A stretch of DNA of 24,230 nt from the IMG/VR virus record IMGVR_UViG_3300025889_000923, positions 1 through 24,230 of that record; one strand, written 5' to 3'. Numbering within the stretch: position 1 is the first letter of the stretch; each line of letters starts with the position of its first letter. Below the pieces are notes generated by a model that worked only from the letters and a program-made list of their open reading frames with translations, made no database searches and was not told the DNA's origin. Below, piece after piece: positions 1-7,640 of this stretch. The position numbers were made by a program, and so were the translations under genes. The stretch comes from a virus.

Positions 1-760
1 CTTCAGGAGGAACGTTTCCAACGTCAATATAGAAAACTTTTCTACCTGGTGCCCTAACAATTCTATGAACTAACATTGCGTCTTCTAGAAGTATCATTTG
101 TCTCCAAATTCTTCTAGCCGGCTCCAGGACTGAACTTCCATAAGGCAAAAAAGCATCATTTGCTAAAAGTCTCATATGAGACACTTGCCAATTTTCTAAA
201 ACTTGATTTCCTTGTGTTACCCATCTAAATCGAACTGCCATTGGGTCATTAGGATCAAATCCTTCTTCTCTTTCTACCTCTGATATAGGTAAAGGATATG
301 CGTTAATTACACCATGTTTTGGATGTACATCGTTAAATAAGAAGCAGTCCCCATATTTAACTAAATTTCTAACCCAAGATGACATGTTAAATTCAACGTT
401 AAGTGTGTCATAAAATAATTCGTTCAGTAGCTCTTTAATTTTAGGATTGTCTGAATAAATATGTAGGGTTTTTCCGGCCTCATCAGCTGACACTGATTCT
501 TCAGAATATATATCTAAAGCACTCGCGATTTCAGGTGTATATTCCATTTCAGAAAAATCAGAATATCTTGCCATTCTATCGTAAGTACCATACGCTGACA
601 TTGCATTACTATACACTTGTGATTGATTTTTTCTAAACTGCTCAAAAGCAGAAGATGTATAGTTTTTATCAGTATTTTTTAAAACGTTTCTTTTTACAAC
701 CGGTCCACTTCTAAAAAGCCTAGTCAGTCTCTTAAACAAGTTTCTTTCATTTTGTGCCAT
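1..760 (-). CDS. 20: Portal protein, T4 gp20-like, N-terminal part (runs off left edge)
   Basis: Portal vertex protein: in the T4 family it forms the dodecameric ring through which DNA enters the head and to which terminase docks. The frame is open from the ATG at 760 to the left edge, giving about 253 residues of a family usually near 500-560. Seen in the sequence: a basic N-terminus (MAQNERNLFKRLTRLFRSG), then a segment reading RYSDFSEMEYTPEIASALDIYS, then WVRNLVKYGDCFLFNDV, and a C-terminal visible part reading ILLEDAMLVHRIVRAPGRKVFYIDVG. Both the MEYTPEIASALDIYS-type and the LLEDAMLVHRIVRAPGRRVFYIDVG-type stretches are hallmarks of gp20. An AAGGAA ribosome site lies about 8 bases before the ATG. 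The gene follows the terminase after a 14-base gap, so it is probably in the same operon. Assignment is by motif recognition; the C-terminal half is missing only because the window ends. Confidence 0.93.
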   Translation of the reverse strand, partial: MAQNERNLFKRLTRLFRSGPVVKRNVLKNTDKNYTSSAFEQFRKNQSQVYSNAMSAYGTYDRMARYSDFSEMEYTPEIASALDIYSEESVSADEAGKTLHIYSDNPKIKELLNELFYDTLNVEFNMSSWVRNLVKYGDCFLFNDVHPKHGVINAYPLPISEVEREEGFDPNDPMAVRFRWVTQGNQVLENWQVSHMRLLANDAFLPYGSSVLEPARRIWRQMILLEDAMLVHRIVRAPGRKVFYIDVGNVPPE

Positions 761-774
761 ATATATTCCTTAAC

Positions 775-2391
775 TTAAAGAAGCCATTTATTATCATTAA
801 TACTTTGTTTTTGTTTGGTAGATGCTCCTCCAAAGTATCTTTTAGAAGAGTCTCTGTTTTGCTTCTGATTACCAGTATACACTGAAACTGGAGAAATTAT
901 ATTTTCTGATGTTTCTGTATAGGGATTGACTCTTTTTGACATTGCGTTTAACATTGCTTCGTTTATTGCCTTTGAATTTTTACTATAGTCAGATGATGCA
1001 TCAAAAAGCCATGTACCAATAGCTAAGCTCATTACTAAATCGTCATTATAGCCTCTTCTTGCAGAAGCTCGTCCATCATTACCTACTGCAAAAACTTTTA
1101 ATTCTTCATAAAATCTAGATGAGTATGTTTTTAACTGTTTATTTCTTAAAACTTCTTCAAGTTTTGCCAATACAGTACCTCTAGTTTTACCATTAGTGTT
1201 AAAACCAGCTACATCAGGTGTTTGTTGTGGAACATAATCACCAATATATACACCTTTTCTTTTTCGATAATAAAGTCTAGGATATTTTAATTCTTGCAAT
1301 TTTAATATTGTTGCATACCCATAGCTATTATTTTCAGGGCATACAAGAGCTTTGTTATATTTTATACCGTATGTATTTATTAATTCTGCAAAAGTATCTG
1401 GCCGTATTTTTCCTTTATATTCAGCAACAACTTCCGATTCATTAACGTCTATAACGTGAAAAGTGGAATAGTCTTTTGCATCACCCCTAGATACATCAGC
1501 TGATATTACATATTCATGTTCACTTAAAGGTTGTTTCCAGATCCATACATTGTTATCTGTGCCTTCTCTCATAATAGGCTTAGTAACTAAGGAACCAACC
1601 CACTCAAGTGTCCCTGTGTCTAAATATGTCTCTCCAGAGATGGCAAAATCACATAGATACTCTTGGGCGATTTGCCTCTTAGATAGGTTTGCCGTCGTTC
1701 GCTTAAACCAGTCCTCACCTCTTTCTGGGTGCACATCCCACATAAGTTTAATTGGATTAAATTCATTAAGTCCAGCTTCAGCTTCTGTATAAAGTTTATG
1801 ATATTGTCCACCTACTCCGTTAGGTGTCGATAAAATAACAACCCGGCCACCAGTAGAAATAGTAGGATAGATACCGGTCCAAATTGTATCAAAGTTTCTA
1901 ACAAATGCAGCCTCATCAATAATCAATAAAGAAAGTGCTTCAGAACGACCTGCATCGTCTGAAGTTGGAATTGCTTTAATTTGTGATCCGTGACTAAACA
2001 TTATTTCTTGCTTATTATTTGAGACTATTTCTGGTAGAAGCAACCACTTTGGCAAGGATCGGATCATTGTTTTTACTTTAATAATAAAGTTTTGGGCAAC
2101 TTTAAGCTTTGTAGCAATCACAAGGATGTTTTTTTCTTTTTTAAAAATTGCCATCCAGACAGAATAAGCAGCAGTTAGCGTAGATATACCTAACTGTCTT
2201 GATTTAAGAATAATATTAAATCTATGCTCATTAAATTCATCTACGCAATCTTCTTGAAAAGGATACATTTCAAACGGAATAAGACCTTTGACTGGGTGCT
2301 GTATTTTTAAATAGTTTTTAAAAAAATAATTTGGATTTTTTCCGCATTGAATAATTTCTTTAACTTGTGCTTGTTTTGAAAGCCTGGCCAT
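775..2391 (-). CDS. 17: Large terminase subunit, T4 gp17-like packaging ATPase/nuclease
   Basis: DNA-packaging motor: the N-terminal ATPase drives DNA into the head and the C-terminal RNase H-fold nuclease cuts the concatemer. At 538 residues it is somewhat shorter than T4 gp17 (610). Visible motifs: adenine-binding YPFQ (43-46); Walker A region KSRQLGIST (63-71); Walker B LLIIDE (155-160); coupling motif ILSTPNG (186-192); nuclease acids in SADVSRGD (D299), PENNSYG (E353) and YNDDL (D450/D451). The Walker A lacks the usual GK(S/T) lysine and instead has a lysine upstream, before SRQLG. This 'deviant' form is known in other terminases. The ATG at 2391 directly follows the TAA of the preceding gene (TAAATG), suggesting translational coupling. 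The order terminase then portal matches T4, but genes 18 and 19 are absent between them here. Confidence 0.96.
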   Translation of the reverse strand: MARLSKQAQVKEIIQCGKNPNYFFKNYLKIQHPVKGLIPFEMYPFQEDCVDEFNEHRFNIILKSRQLGISTLTAAYSVWMAIFKKEKNILVIATKLKVAQNFIIKVKTMIRSLPKWLLLPEIVSNNKQEIMFSHGSQIKAIPTSDDAGRSEALSLLIIDEAAFVRNFDTIWTGIYPTISTGGRVVILSTPNGVGGQYHKLYTEAEAGLNEFNPIKLMWDVHPERGEDWFKRTTANLSKRQIAQEYLCDFAISGETYLDTGTLEWVGSLVTKPIMREGTDNNVWIWKQPLSEHEYVISADVSRGDAKDYSTFHVIDVNESEVVAEYKGKIRPDTFAELINTYGIKYNKALVCPENNSYGYATILKLQELKYPRLYYRKRKGVYIGDYVPQQTPDVAGFNTNGKTRGTVLAKLEEVLRNKQLKTYSSRFYEELKVFAVGNDGRASARRGYNDDLVMSLAIGTWLFDASSDYSKNSKAINEAMLNAMSKRVNPYTETSENIISPVSVYTGNQKQNRDSSKRYFGGASTKQKQSINDNKWLL

Positions 2392-2850
2392 TTAGCTCAC
2401 CTCAAAATAAGCTCTTCTATAAATGTATGCCTGCCTTGTTTCTGCATAGTGATTAATCATTTGAACATCTGTCGTTCTTTTGTTTTTGTCTTCTTTTGTC
2501 TTAAGTGCTCTACCAGCATATTCTTTTTTCTTAAATCTATCTTTAAGATTTTTCATATAAGCATTAATATGACTATTGAGTTCATCCTCTGTTTGCTGAA
2601 TTACTTGGTGCTGATGACCGTGAGGCCCTAAATTGACAATACACAAACTAGTTACACAAAGCATATCACCTTGTAAGTTAGACTTAGTTGCAACTGAATT
2701 TACAGTCCCCGTACCTCCTTTAGAATAACCTCCGTATCTAGGATTACCTCCTTGTTCAACAGAGCTATATCCTGTTTGAGTTGCTGGTTTTCCAAATGTA
2801 TCGTTAATTAAGTTTCCTAGAATATTAACTTCTTCAAAACTAAGTGACAT
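2392..2850 (-). CDS. Unknown 152-residue protein upstream of terminase (positional candidate for small terminase)
   Basis: I do not recognise a family. The N-terminal half (about 1-60) is Gly/Tyr/Ser-rich and of low complexity (for example GGNPRYGGYSKGGTG). A short hydrophobic segment with MLCVTSLCIVNLGPHGHQHQ follows at about 62-81. The C-terminal half is charged and helical (KNLKDRFKKKEYAGRALKTK, ending in a Tyr/Arg-rich stretch). The gene starts 1 base after the stop of the zinc-ribbon gene (TAA-T-ATG), with GGAG about 8 bases upstream. Its TAA abuts the terminase ATG. In T4 the small terminase gp16 (164 residues) occupies this position and has a similar size. That is the only argument for a small-terminase role; no helix-turn-helix or coiled-coil signature is convincing. 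Confidence 0.85.
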   Translation of the reverse strand: MSLSFEEVNILGNLINDTFGKPATQTGYSSVEQGGNPRYGGYSKGGTGTVNSVATKSNLQGDMLCVTSLCIVNLGPHGHQHQVIQQTEDELNSHINAYMKNLKDRFKKKEYAGRALKTKEDKNKRTTDVQMINHYAETRQAYIYRRAYFEVS

Positions 2851-2851
2851 A

Positions 2852-3106
2852 TTATTTCTCCTTCTTGTTATAAAGTTTATTTCTTATAGATATATAACTA
2901 TCTATTTCTTTTTTATTAGGACGCCAACCATTTTTCCATTCATTTTTTCTACTTTCTATAAAACTTAAATAGCATTCATGGCAGCATTGGTATAGTTTTT
3001 CTTTATTAAAATCTTCTAAAGTCAAAAGTGGATAGTTGCATAAATTGCAATAAAAGTTTTCTTTAATATGTTTTCCTATTATTTTAATCTTAGGGCTGAT
3101 AAACAT
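2852..3106 (-). CDS. Small zinc-ribbon-like protein, 84 residues
   Basis: A short protein with two cysteine pairs, C20-x2-C23 and C42-x2-C45 (C41 adjacent), as in a four-cysteine zinc ribbon. Between them lies a 18-residue spacer, and after them a basic/aromatic tail with NEWKNGWRPNKKEID. The open frame reaches back to 3229, but I choose ATG 3106 because it has a good ribosome site (GGAG about 9 bases upstream). The upstream codons also overlap the Rad50 C-terminus in another frame and read as hydrophobic noise. With this start the gene overlaps the Mre11-Rad50 stop by 17 bases. Similar small Cys-rich proteins with a W-x-x-G-x-RP tail are common in T4-like phages, but I know no function. It may bind zinc and nucleic acid or a protein partner; this is inference. 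Confidence 0.85.
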   Translation of the reverse strand: MFISPKIKIIGKHIKENFYCNLCNYPLLTLEDFNKEKLYQCCHECYLSFIESRKNEWKNGWRPNKKEIDSYISIRNKLYNKKEK

Positions 3107-6100
3107 ATGAGTCGACTCCTTTTTTAATAATGTCAATATTGTTATCAACAATATCTTTGATCTCATCAATATGTGATATAATAACAATATTTTTAAACCA
3201 TTTTTTAAGTGATTGTAATAGTTTACCACAAGCTTCTAGATTTGTTTCATCCAAAGCACCAAAACCTTCATCAATCATTAACATACTAGTCTTTGGCAAT
3301 GACGATACATTAATCAATGCAACTCTAATTGCTAAAGATGACATCATTTTTTCCATCCCGGATCCTAGCTCAACAATACGCCTACTATCTCCATAGTTAA
3401 TATAAATATCCATTGAATTACTTTCTAAATCTGCTTCTAATTCAACTGTAAATCCTACAACACCTTTAAGAATTTTAGATATTTCTGCATTAATTTGCGG
3501 AAGCATAGAGTGTATAATTTGTACCGGGATACCCTTGTTTGACGTTGCTTGTAAAAATAAATCATAAGCCCTCAAAGACTTGCTTATCTTTTCAAACTCC
3601 TCTTTTTGTTTTACTAGCATATCTCTTTCGGCTTTTTCTTTTGCTAGTTTTGTAATGAGAGAAGTTCTATTTTTATCTAGATTTTTAATATCGTTGTTTG
3701 TCGATTTAATCTTTTTCTCAAGCAATAATTGGCTGTCGTTTGAGTCCTGATTGTCAAACATTTCCTTTAAATCTTTATATGTCGTTTCTAATTCCGGAAT
3801 CAACGGGCGAGTATTCTCAATATCTTTTTCATGGCTGTTAATTTTAATTAGTATGTTAGATATTGAAGAGACTAGATGTGATTTTCTTTGCACTATAGCA
3901 TTATACTTATCTAATTGTATATCGTAGTCTTCTTTTCCTAGCTTTTTAAATGCAGTCTTAAGGTCATCTACTTTTATTTTAAGCGCAGTTACTTTGTCTC
4001 GCTGCCTATCAAGCTTTTTTTTGTTTGAATGTGATTCTTTTATAAATTTACATGTTGGAAAACTATCTCCGCAAGGTACTTCACTAAGTTTTTCAACTGA
4101 TTTTTCTATTGTCAAGAGCTCTTTTCTTTCGTATTTTAAATCACTCTGCATTTCAGACAAAAGTCGATTTATTTCTTTTTGTGCATCTCGTTTTTGTTTA
4201 ATATCATCAACATCAAAGTTTGATAAAAATAAATCTACTTTTTCAATTTTTTGTTCCACTTCAAATATTTCGTCTTTGAGATTGTCTCTTAATGACTCTG
4301 ATTCTTGAATGTGTTTTAAACTTTTTTGCCATTTTGACTTGGCTACCTCTACCTCGCGGAGAGTAATGTAGCTATTATCTGTGTTTGAATGTAGTTCTTT
4401 TACATAAGTCTCATAGTCTTTTTTAAGTTTAGTGATGCTTTGCTCTTCTAGTTTAATTAATGCCTTAACTGATGTGATGCTGTTTTCTTTTATACTTATC
4501 TGTTTAACCCAATCGCCCTTATTAATGGAAGCTGCTTGTTGCTTTAAATTAGCGCTTTCTTTTTTTGCAAACTCATTCATTGCATCAAAAACAGTTAGAT
4601 CTAAAAAATTTGTAAGTATTGCTTTACGTGCTGTTGCTTTTTCTTTAATAAAGCTATTCATATCACCTTGACTGGCAAGTGATGTCATTGAAAATTCTTC
4701 TGATGTACCTAGCATTCCTCTAATAATCTTTTCAGTTTCTCTACGTTGCTCTTCAGTTAGATCTTCAATGACCTCACCAGACTTGTCTAGACGATAAAAC
4801 TTAAGTGTTGTGGGTGCCCATATGTTTTTCTTAGTTTGCTTTTTAATTGTCTGCCTAACAATTCGATAAGGTATATTATTAACAGATATATCTAGCTCAG
4901 CTTTGCATGAATTTTTTCTAGTATTGATCAAGTGTATATTTTTAATTGCACCTCTGTCTGATGTATTAAACAAGGCGTATGCTATTGTCCCAATAATTGA
5001 TGATTTACCTCTTGCATTCCTACCAAAGATCCCGGTTATCCCAGGAAGATTTTCAAAATTAATATAGTTGCTATCAGTGTAAGAAAAACAATTATCAAAT
5101 TTTATGCTGTTAATAGACCATCTAACGTTTCGTAAGTCTGTATCAGAATGAGATATTTCAGAAAGACTTCTGTCAACAAGATCGTCTAGTTTGTCTAGAT
5201 CATCTTTGAGAAGATGATTTCCATTGTAATATTCTCTTATAAGTTCTTTGTGCTTTTCAGGACTTCTAAGGTCAATTGACATTCCGCCCGTAGTGTTTGT
5301 TTCAATTTTACCTGAATCAAATTTTGAGTCGACTTTAAAAACAACTTCTGACGCTGCTTTTTGTTTTGTCAAAATTTTTTGTAATCTTCTTGCATCAGCT
5401 TGGCTTATGTAATTATCAGCCTTAATTCTAAACCTAGATAGATTAGGATATTCTCTACACTTATTCACTGTTCTTTGTACATCTCCTTGCCAGTCAACAG
5501 TTACAAAATGATACTGATTTTCAACAGGGTAAAAATTACAGGTAAAGTCGTCAGGACTCTGGATGTCCCATAACAAAAAGCCTTTTTCGCTATCTTCTCC
5601 AAAGTTTTGCTGAATTGTAGAACCACAATAGGCAATTGTACCTTTCTTATTTAGAAACTGTCTTTTATGTATATCGCCTAAGAGGGCAAAATCATATGAC
5701 TTAAATAAGTCCAATGTTGACTCGCCTTCAAGTTGCCAATCAACATCAGTAAGACTACCTCTAACAGCGCCGTGATAGAGTGCAATGCTAACTTTATCTT
5801 TGCTAGGCTTAGCCCTGTGAAAATTTTCTTCATCAAAGCAAGATAAAACACACCATTCAAACCCAGGAGCAAACTCATATGTTCCTGAATTTTTGTATAA
5901 GAATATATTTGGATTATCCAATGCTTCTACAATAGGTGTAATAGCATCTTGCCTGTCCTTGTTGAGGATTAGGCCGTCGTGGTTCCCGAGAATGACATGT
6001 GTTGGTGCTATTTTAGCCAGACCATTAAACCACCAGCAAAGATTTTCAATTAACTCTGGGGATATCCCTTGTGTTTTAGAATGTACAATATCGCCGCCTA

Positions 6101-6221
6101 CATAGATAATGTCTGGGTTTAGCTCTTCTGCCTGTTTAAACAGATCTTTGAAGGCTAAGACATACTCTTGATGTCTAGACAATCCTCTCCAATGTACGTC
6201 GGCAATATGTAGTATTTTCAT
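3090..6221 (-). CDS. Single-chain Mre11-Rad50 (SbcD-SbcC) recombination nuclease/ATPase; gp47-gp46 fusion
   Basis: One 1043-residue chain carries both subunits of the phage gp46/gp47 complex, which resects DNA ends for recombination-dependent replication and degrades host DNA. The SbcD/Mre11 part is about 1-320. Metal-site motifs are DVH (8-10), GGD (42-44), GNHD (79-82), YHGAV (149-153) and GDIH (182-185). A helical Rad50-binding region follows (about 320-362). The SbcC/Rad50 part begins near W368: Walker A GRNARGKSS (400-408), Q-loop area SLASQGDMNSF, a long coiled coil (about 570-890), hook cysteines C717 and C724, signature ELGSGMEKMM (951-960), Walker B SMLMIDEGFGALDE (979-992), and switch SH (1016-1017). 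In T4 these are two genes, 47 and 46. The ATG overlaps the preceding stop as ATGA. All catalytic residues appear intact. The fusion is continuous in frame, with no sign of a stop or restart between the parts. Confidence 0.95.
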   Translation of the reverse strand: MKILHIADVHWRGLSRHQEYVLAFKDLFKQAEELNPDIIYVGGDIVHSKTQGISPELIENLCWWFNGLAKIAPTHVILGNHDGLILNKDRQDAITPIVEALDNPNIFLYKNSGTYEFAPGFEWCVLSCFDEENFHRAKPSKDKVSIALYHGAVRGSLTDVDWQLEGESTLDLFKSYDFALLGDIHKRQFLNKKGTIAYCGSTIQQNFGEDSEKGFLLWDIQSPDDFTCNFYPVENQYHFVTVDWQGDVQRTVNKCREYPNLSRFRIKADNYISQADARRLQKILTKQKAASEVVFKVDSKFDSGKIETNTTGGMSIDLRSPEKHKELIREYYNGNHLLKDDLDKLDDLVDRSLSEISHSDTDLRNVRWSINSIKFDNCFSYTDSNYINFENLPGITGIFGRNARGKSSIIGTIAYALFNTSDRGAIKNIHLINTRKNSCKAELDISVNNIPYRIVRQTIKKQTKKNIWAPTTLKFYRLDKSGEVIEDLTEEQRRETEKIIRGMLGTSEEFSMTSLASQGDMNSFIKEKATARKAILTNFLDLTVFDAMNEFAKKESANLKQQAASINKGDWVKQISIKENSITSVKALIKLEEQSITKLKKDYETYVKELHSNTDNSYITLREVEVAKSKWQKSLKHIQESESLRDNLKDEIFEVEQKIEKVDLFLSNFDVDDIKQKRDAQKEINRLLSEMQSDLKYERKELLTIEKSVEKLSEVPCGDSFPTCKFIKESHSNKKKLDRQRDKVTALKIKVDDLKTAFKKLGKEDYDIQLDKYNAIVQRKSHLVSSISNILIKINSHEKDIENTRPLIPELETTYKDLKEMFDNQDSNDSQLLLEKKIKSTNNDIKNLDKNRTSLITKLAKEKAERDMLVKQKEEFEKISKSLRAYDLFLQATSNKGIPVQIIHSMLPQINAEISKILKGVVGFTVELEADLESNSMDIYINYGDSRRIVELGSGMEKMMSSLAIRVALINVSSLPKTSMLMIDEGFGALDETNLEACGKLLQSLKKWFKNIVIISHIDEIKDIVDNNIDIIKKGVDSYVYQP

Positions 6222-7591
6222 GATGTTTTAGCTCCTCGAGTCATTTTAACAACTGTATCTCTTTTATCAAACTGAAATGTTTGTTGTACACCTGGTAATA
6301 ATACCCAGCATCTTTTAGAAATACAAGTTTTTGGTTTGGGAGCATATCCATCCGTCATAATGATATAACCGTCATATTCAGAGCTTACTTTTCTAAAGTG
6401 ATCTTCAACAACATCAAAGTCTGTACCACCACTTCGAGTTCGATATGCCTTAGTAATTTTTTTATTTTTAGTCCATCTATGCTTGCTATCTTCATCAACA
6501 GTACAATCAAAGTGATACACAGTAAAGTTAACACGAGAAACTAAGTCATTTAGTGAACTAAAGAAATCTTGAAGCGAGACATCATCGACAGAACCAGACT
6601 GATCGATATAGATAGCGATGTTTGATGTGTACTTTGTTTTTCTACCCGGGTGAATATAAGGATACTTCCTATTGATCTTTTTAAAAGATCGAGTCCTGTT
6701 AGCTTTTTGTTTAGTACCACAAAAATATCTTAAAACTGCCTTCCAATTAATTTCATCAGCAAATGAGGCAATAATTTCTTGACGTATTGCACTACTTACA
6801 CTTCCCCAGTTTTTTGATCGATCACACCGTTGCGCTGCTTTTTTGACAATATCCTTAATTTTAGCGTCGACCATTGCCTTGTCACCTGGAGATGATGAAT
6901 CATCATTAAAGTGATAATCAAATCCTGCACATGTACCTTTTCCGGGTTTTTTGCCGTTATTACCATCTTTTGAACCATCACCGTCACCAATGTCATTACC
7001 ACTGCAATCGCCATCGCCCGATCCAAAAAGGTCTTCTAAACTAGGCGGTGCAAACATTTCCTCAATTAGTTCTTGATTTTCATCAGAGGACATAATTATT
7101 TCCATGTACCACTCAGACGATTTTCCCTTAGGGAGTGAAGCAATAAAATCTGATAATTGTTGTGCTTTTTCAGGTGCATAAGAATTTTCAATTTCAATAC
7201 ATCGCTCACCAGGAATTAGACCACCATCAGGCAATTCTGATTTAGGAATTGTTGAATTGATTGCCAAATCTGTTGCGATGTTCCACATTAAATGAGGATC
7301 CTGCTTTCTAGATGTAACATGCTGATATATCAAATGGTAACATTCATGTTTTAACAAACCAAATACTTTTTTAGTAGTTAGGCTTGATAAAAACTTTGGG
7401 TTCCAATAAAGAACAATGTCACCATTTGCGCAAGACACACCTGCTGTAGGTATTGAGTATGTCATTTCTTTGCGCATACACCTAACAATATGTGAAAAGA
7501 AAGGTTCATGTAAAAGAAATTTAAGCAATATTGCATCGAAATCTTTTTGATTATTTAATTCAATTTCATTATTTTCGGTAATGTTTTCCAT
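6218..7591 (-). CDS. Metallopeptidase-like plus VWA-domain protein, partner of MoxR ATPase
   Basis: A 457-residue protein of the putative metallopeptidase/VWA type (the DUF2201 and VWA-like pairing known next to MoxR ATPases). The N-terminal part has a zinc-protease-like HECYH (82-86) within FGLLKHECYHLIYQH, and downstream WNIATDLAIN (103-112), the usual third conserved block. A low-complexity Gly/Asp/Lys linker (about 190-220) follows, then a basic helical region. The C-terminal VWA domain starts with IAIYIDQSGS (325-334), whose DxSxS is the MIDAS metal site; later blocks are RSGGTDF and GYIIMTDGY. The start at 7591 has AAGGAGG 4 bases upstream. It lies directly downstream of a TGTAAC-N16-TATAAT promoter, and its TGA overlaps the Mre11-Rad50 ATG. 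By analogy with RavA-ViaA or NorQ-NorD, it may guide the ATPase to a substrate complex. The substrate is unknown, and protease activity is not established for this family. Confidence 0.9.
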   Translation of the reverse strand: MENITENNEIELNNQKDFDAILLKFLLHEPFFSHIVRCMRKEMTYSIPTAGVSCANGDIVLYWNPKFLSSLTTKKVFGLLKHECYHLIYQHVTSRKQDPHLMWNIATDLAINSTIPKSELPDGGLIPGERCIEIENSYAPEKAQQLSDFIASLPKGKSSEWYMEIIMSSDENQELIEEMFAPPSLEDLFGSGDGDCSGNDIGDGDGSKDGNNGKKPGKGTCAGFDYHFNDDSSSPGDKAMVDAKIKDIVKKAAQRCDRSKNWGSVSSAIRQEIIASFADEINWKAVLRYFCGTKQKANRTRSFKKINRKYPYIHPGRKTKYTSNIAIYIDQSGSVDDVSLQDFFSSLNDLVSRVNFTVYHFDCTVDEDSKHRWTKNKKITKAYRTRSGGTDFDVVEDHFRKVSSEYDGYIIMTDGYAPKPKTCISKRCWVLLPGVQQTFQFDKRDTVVKMTRGAKTS

Positions 7592-7612
7592 ATAACCTCC
7601 TTGGTTGTTAAT

Positions 7613-7640
7613 ATTATATACATAATAAAGATAGGTTACA
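7613..7640 (-). promoter_or_regulatory. Promoter-like element TGTAAC-N16-TATAAT, copy 1 (metallopeptidase/VWA gene)
   Basis: On the minus strand TGTAAC (7640-7635) is followed after exactly 16 bases by TATAAT (7618-7613). The VWA-gene ATG is 21 bases further on. The TAA inside TGTAAC is the stop codon of the upstream MoxR gene. The same pair of hexamers at the same spacing occurs before three neighbouring genes, which makes chance unlikely. Confidence 0.8.

Noticed and set aside
1374-1381. AATAAATA late-type motif on the minus strand inside the terminase gene
   Set aside because: It is within coding sequence about 610 bases from the next start; one such match is expected by chance in AT-rich DNA.
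2852-3229. A 125-codon version of the zinc-ribbon gene
   Set aside because: The first 41 codons overlap Rad50 in another frame and look like noise; ATG 3106 has the ribosome site.
6218-6221. Possible frameshift or broken gene at the overlap of the VWA and Mre11-Rad50 genes
   Set aside because: The overlap is a normal ATGA stop/start; both proteins have complete ends.
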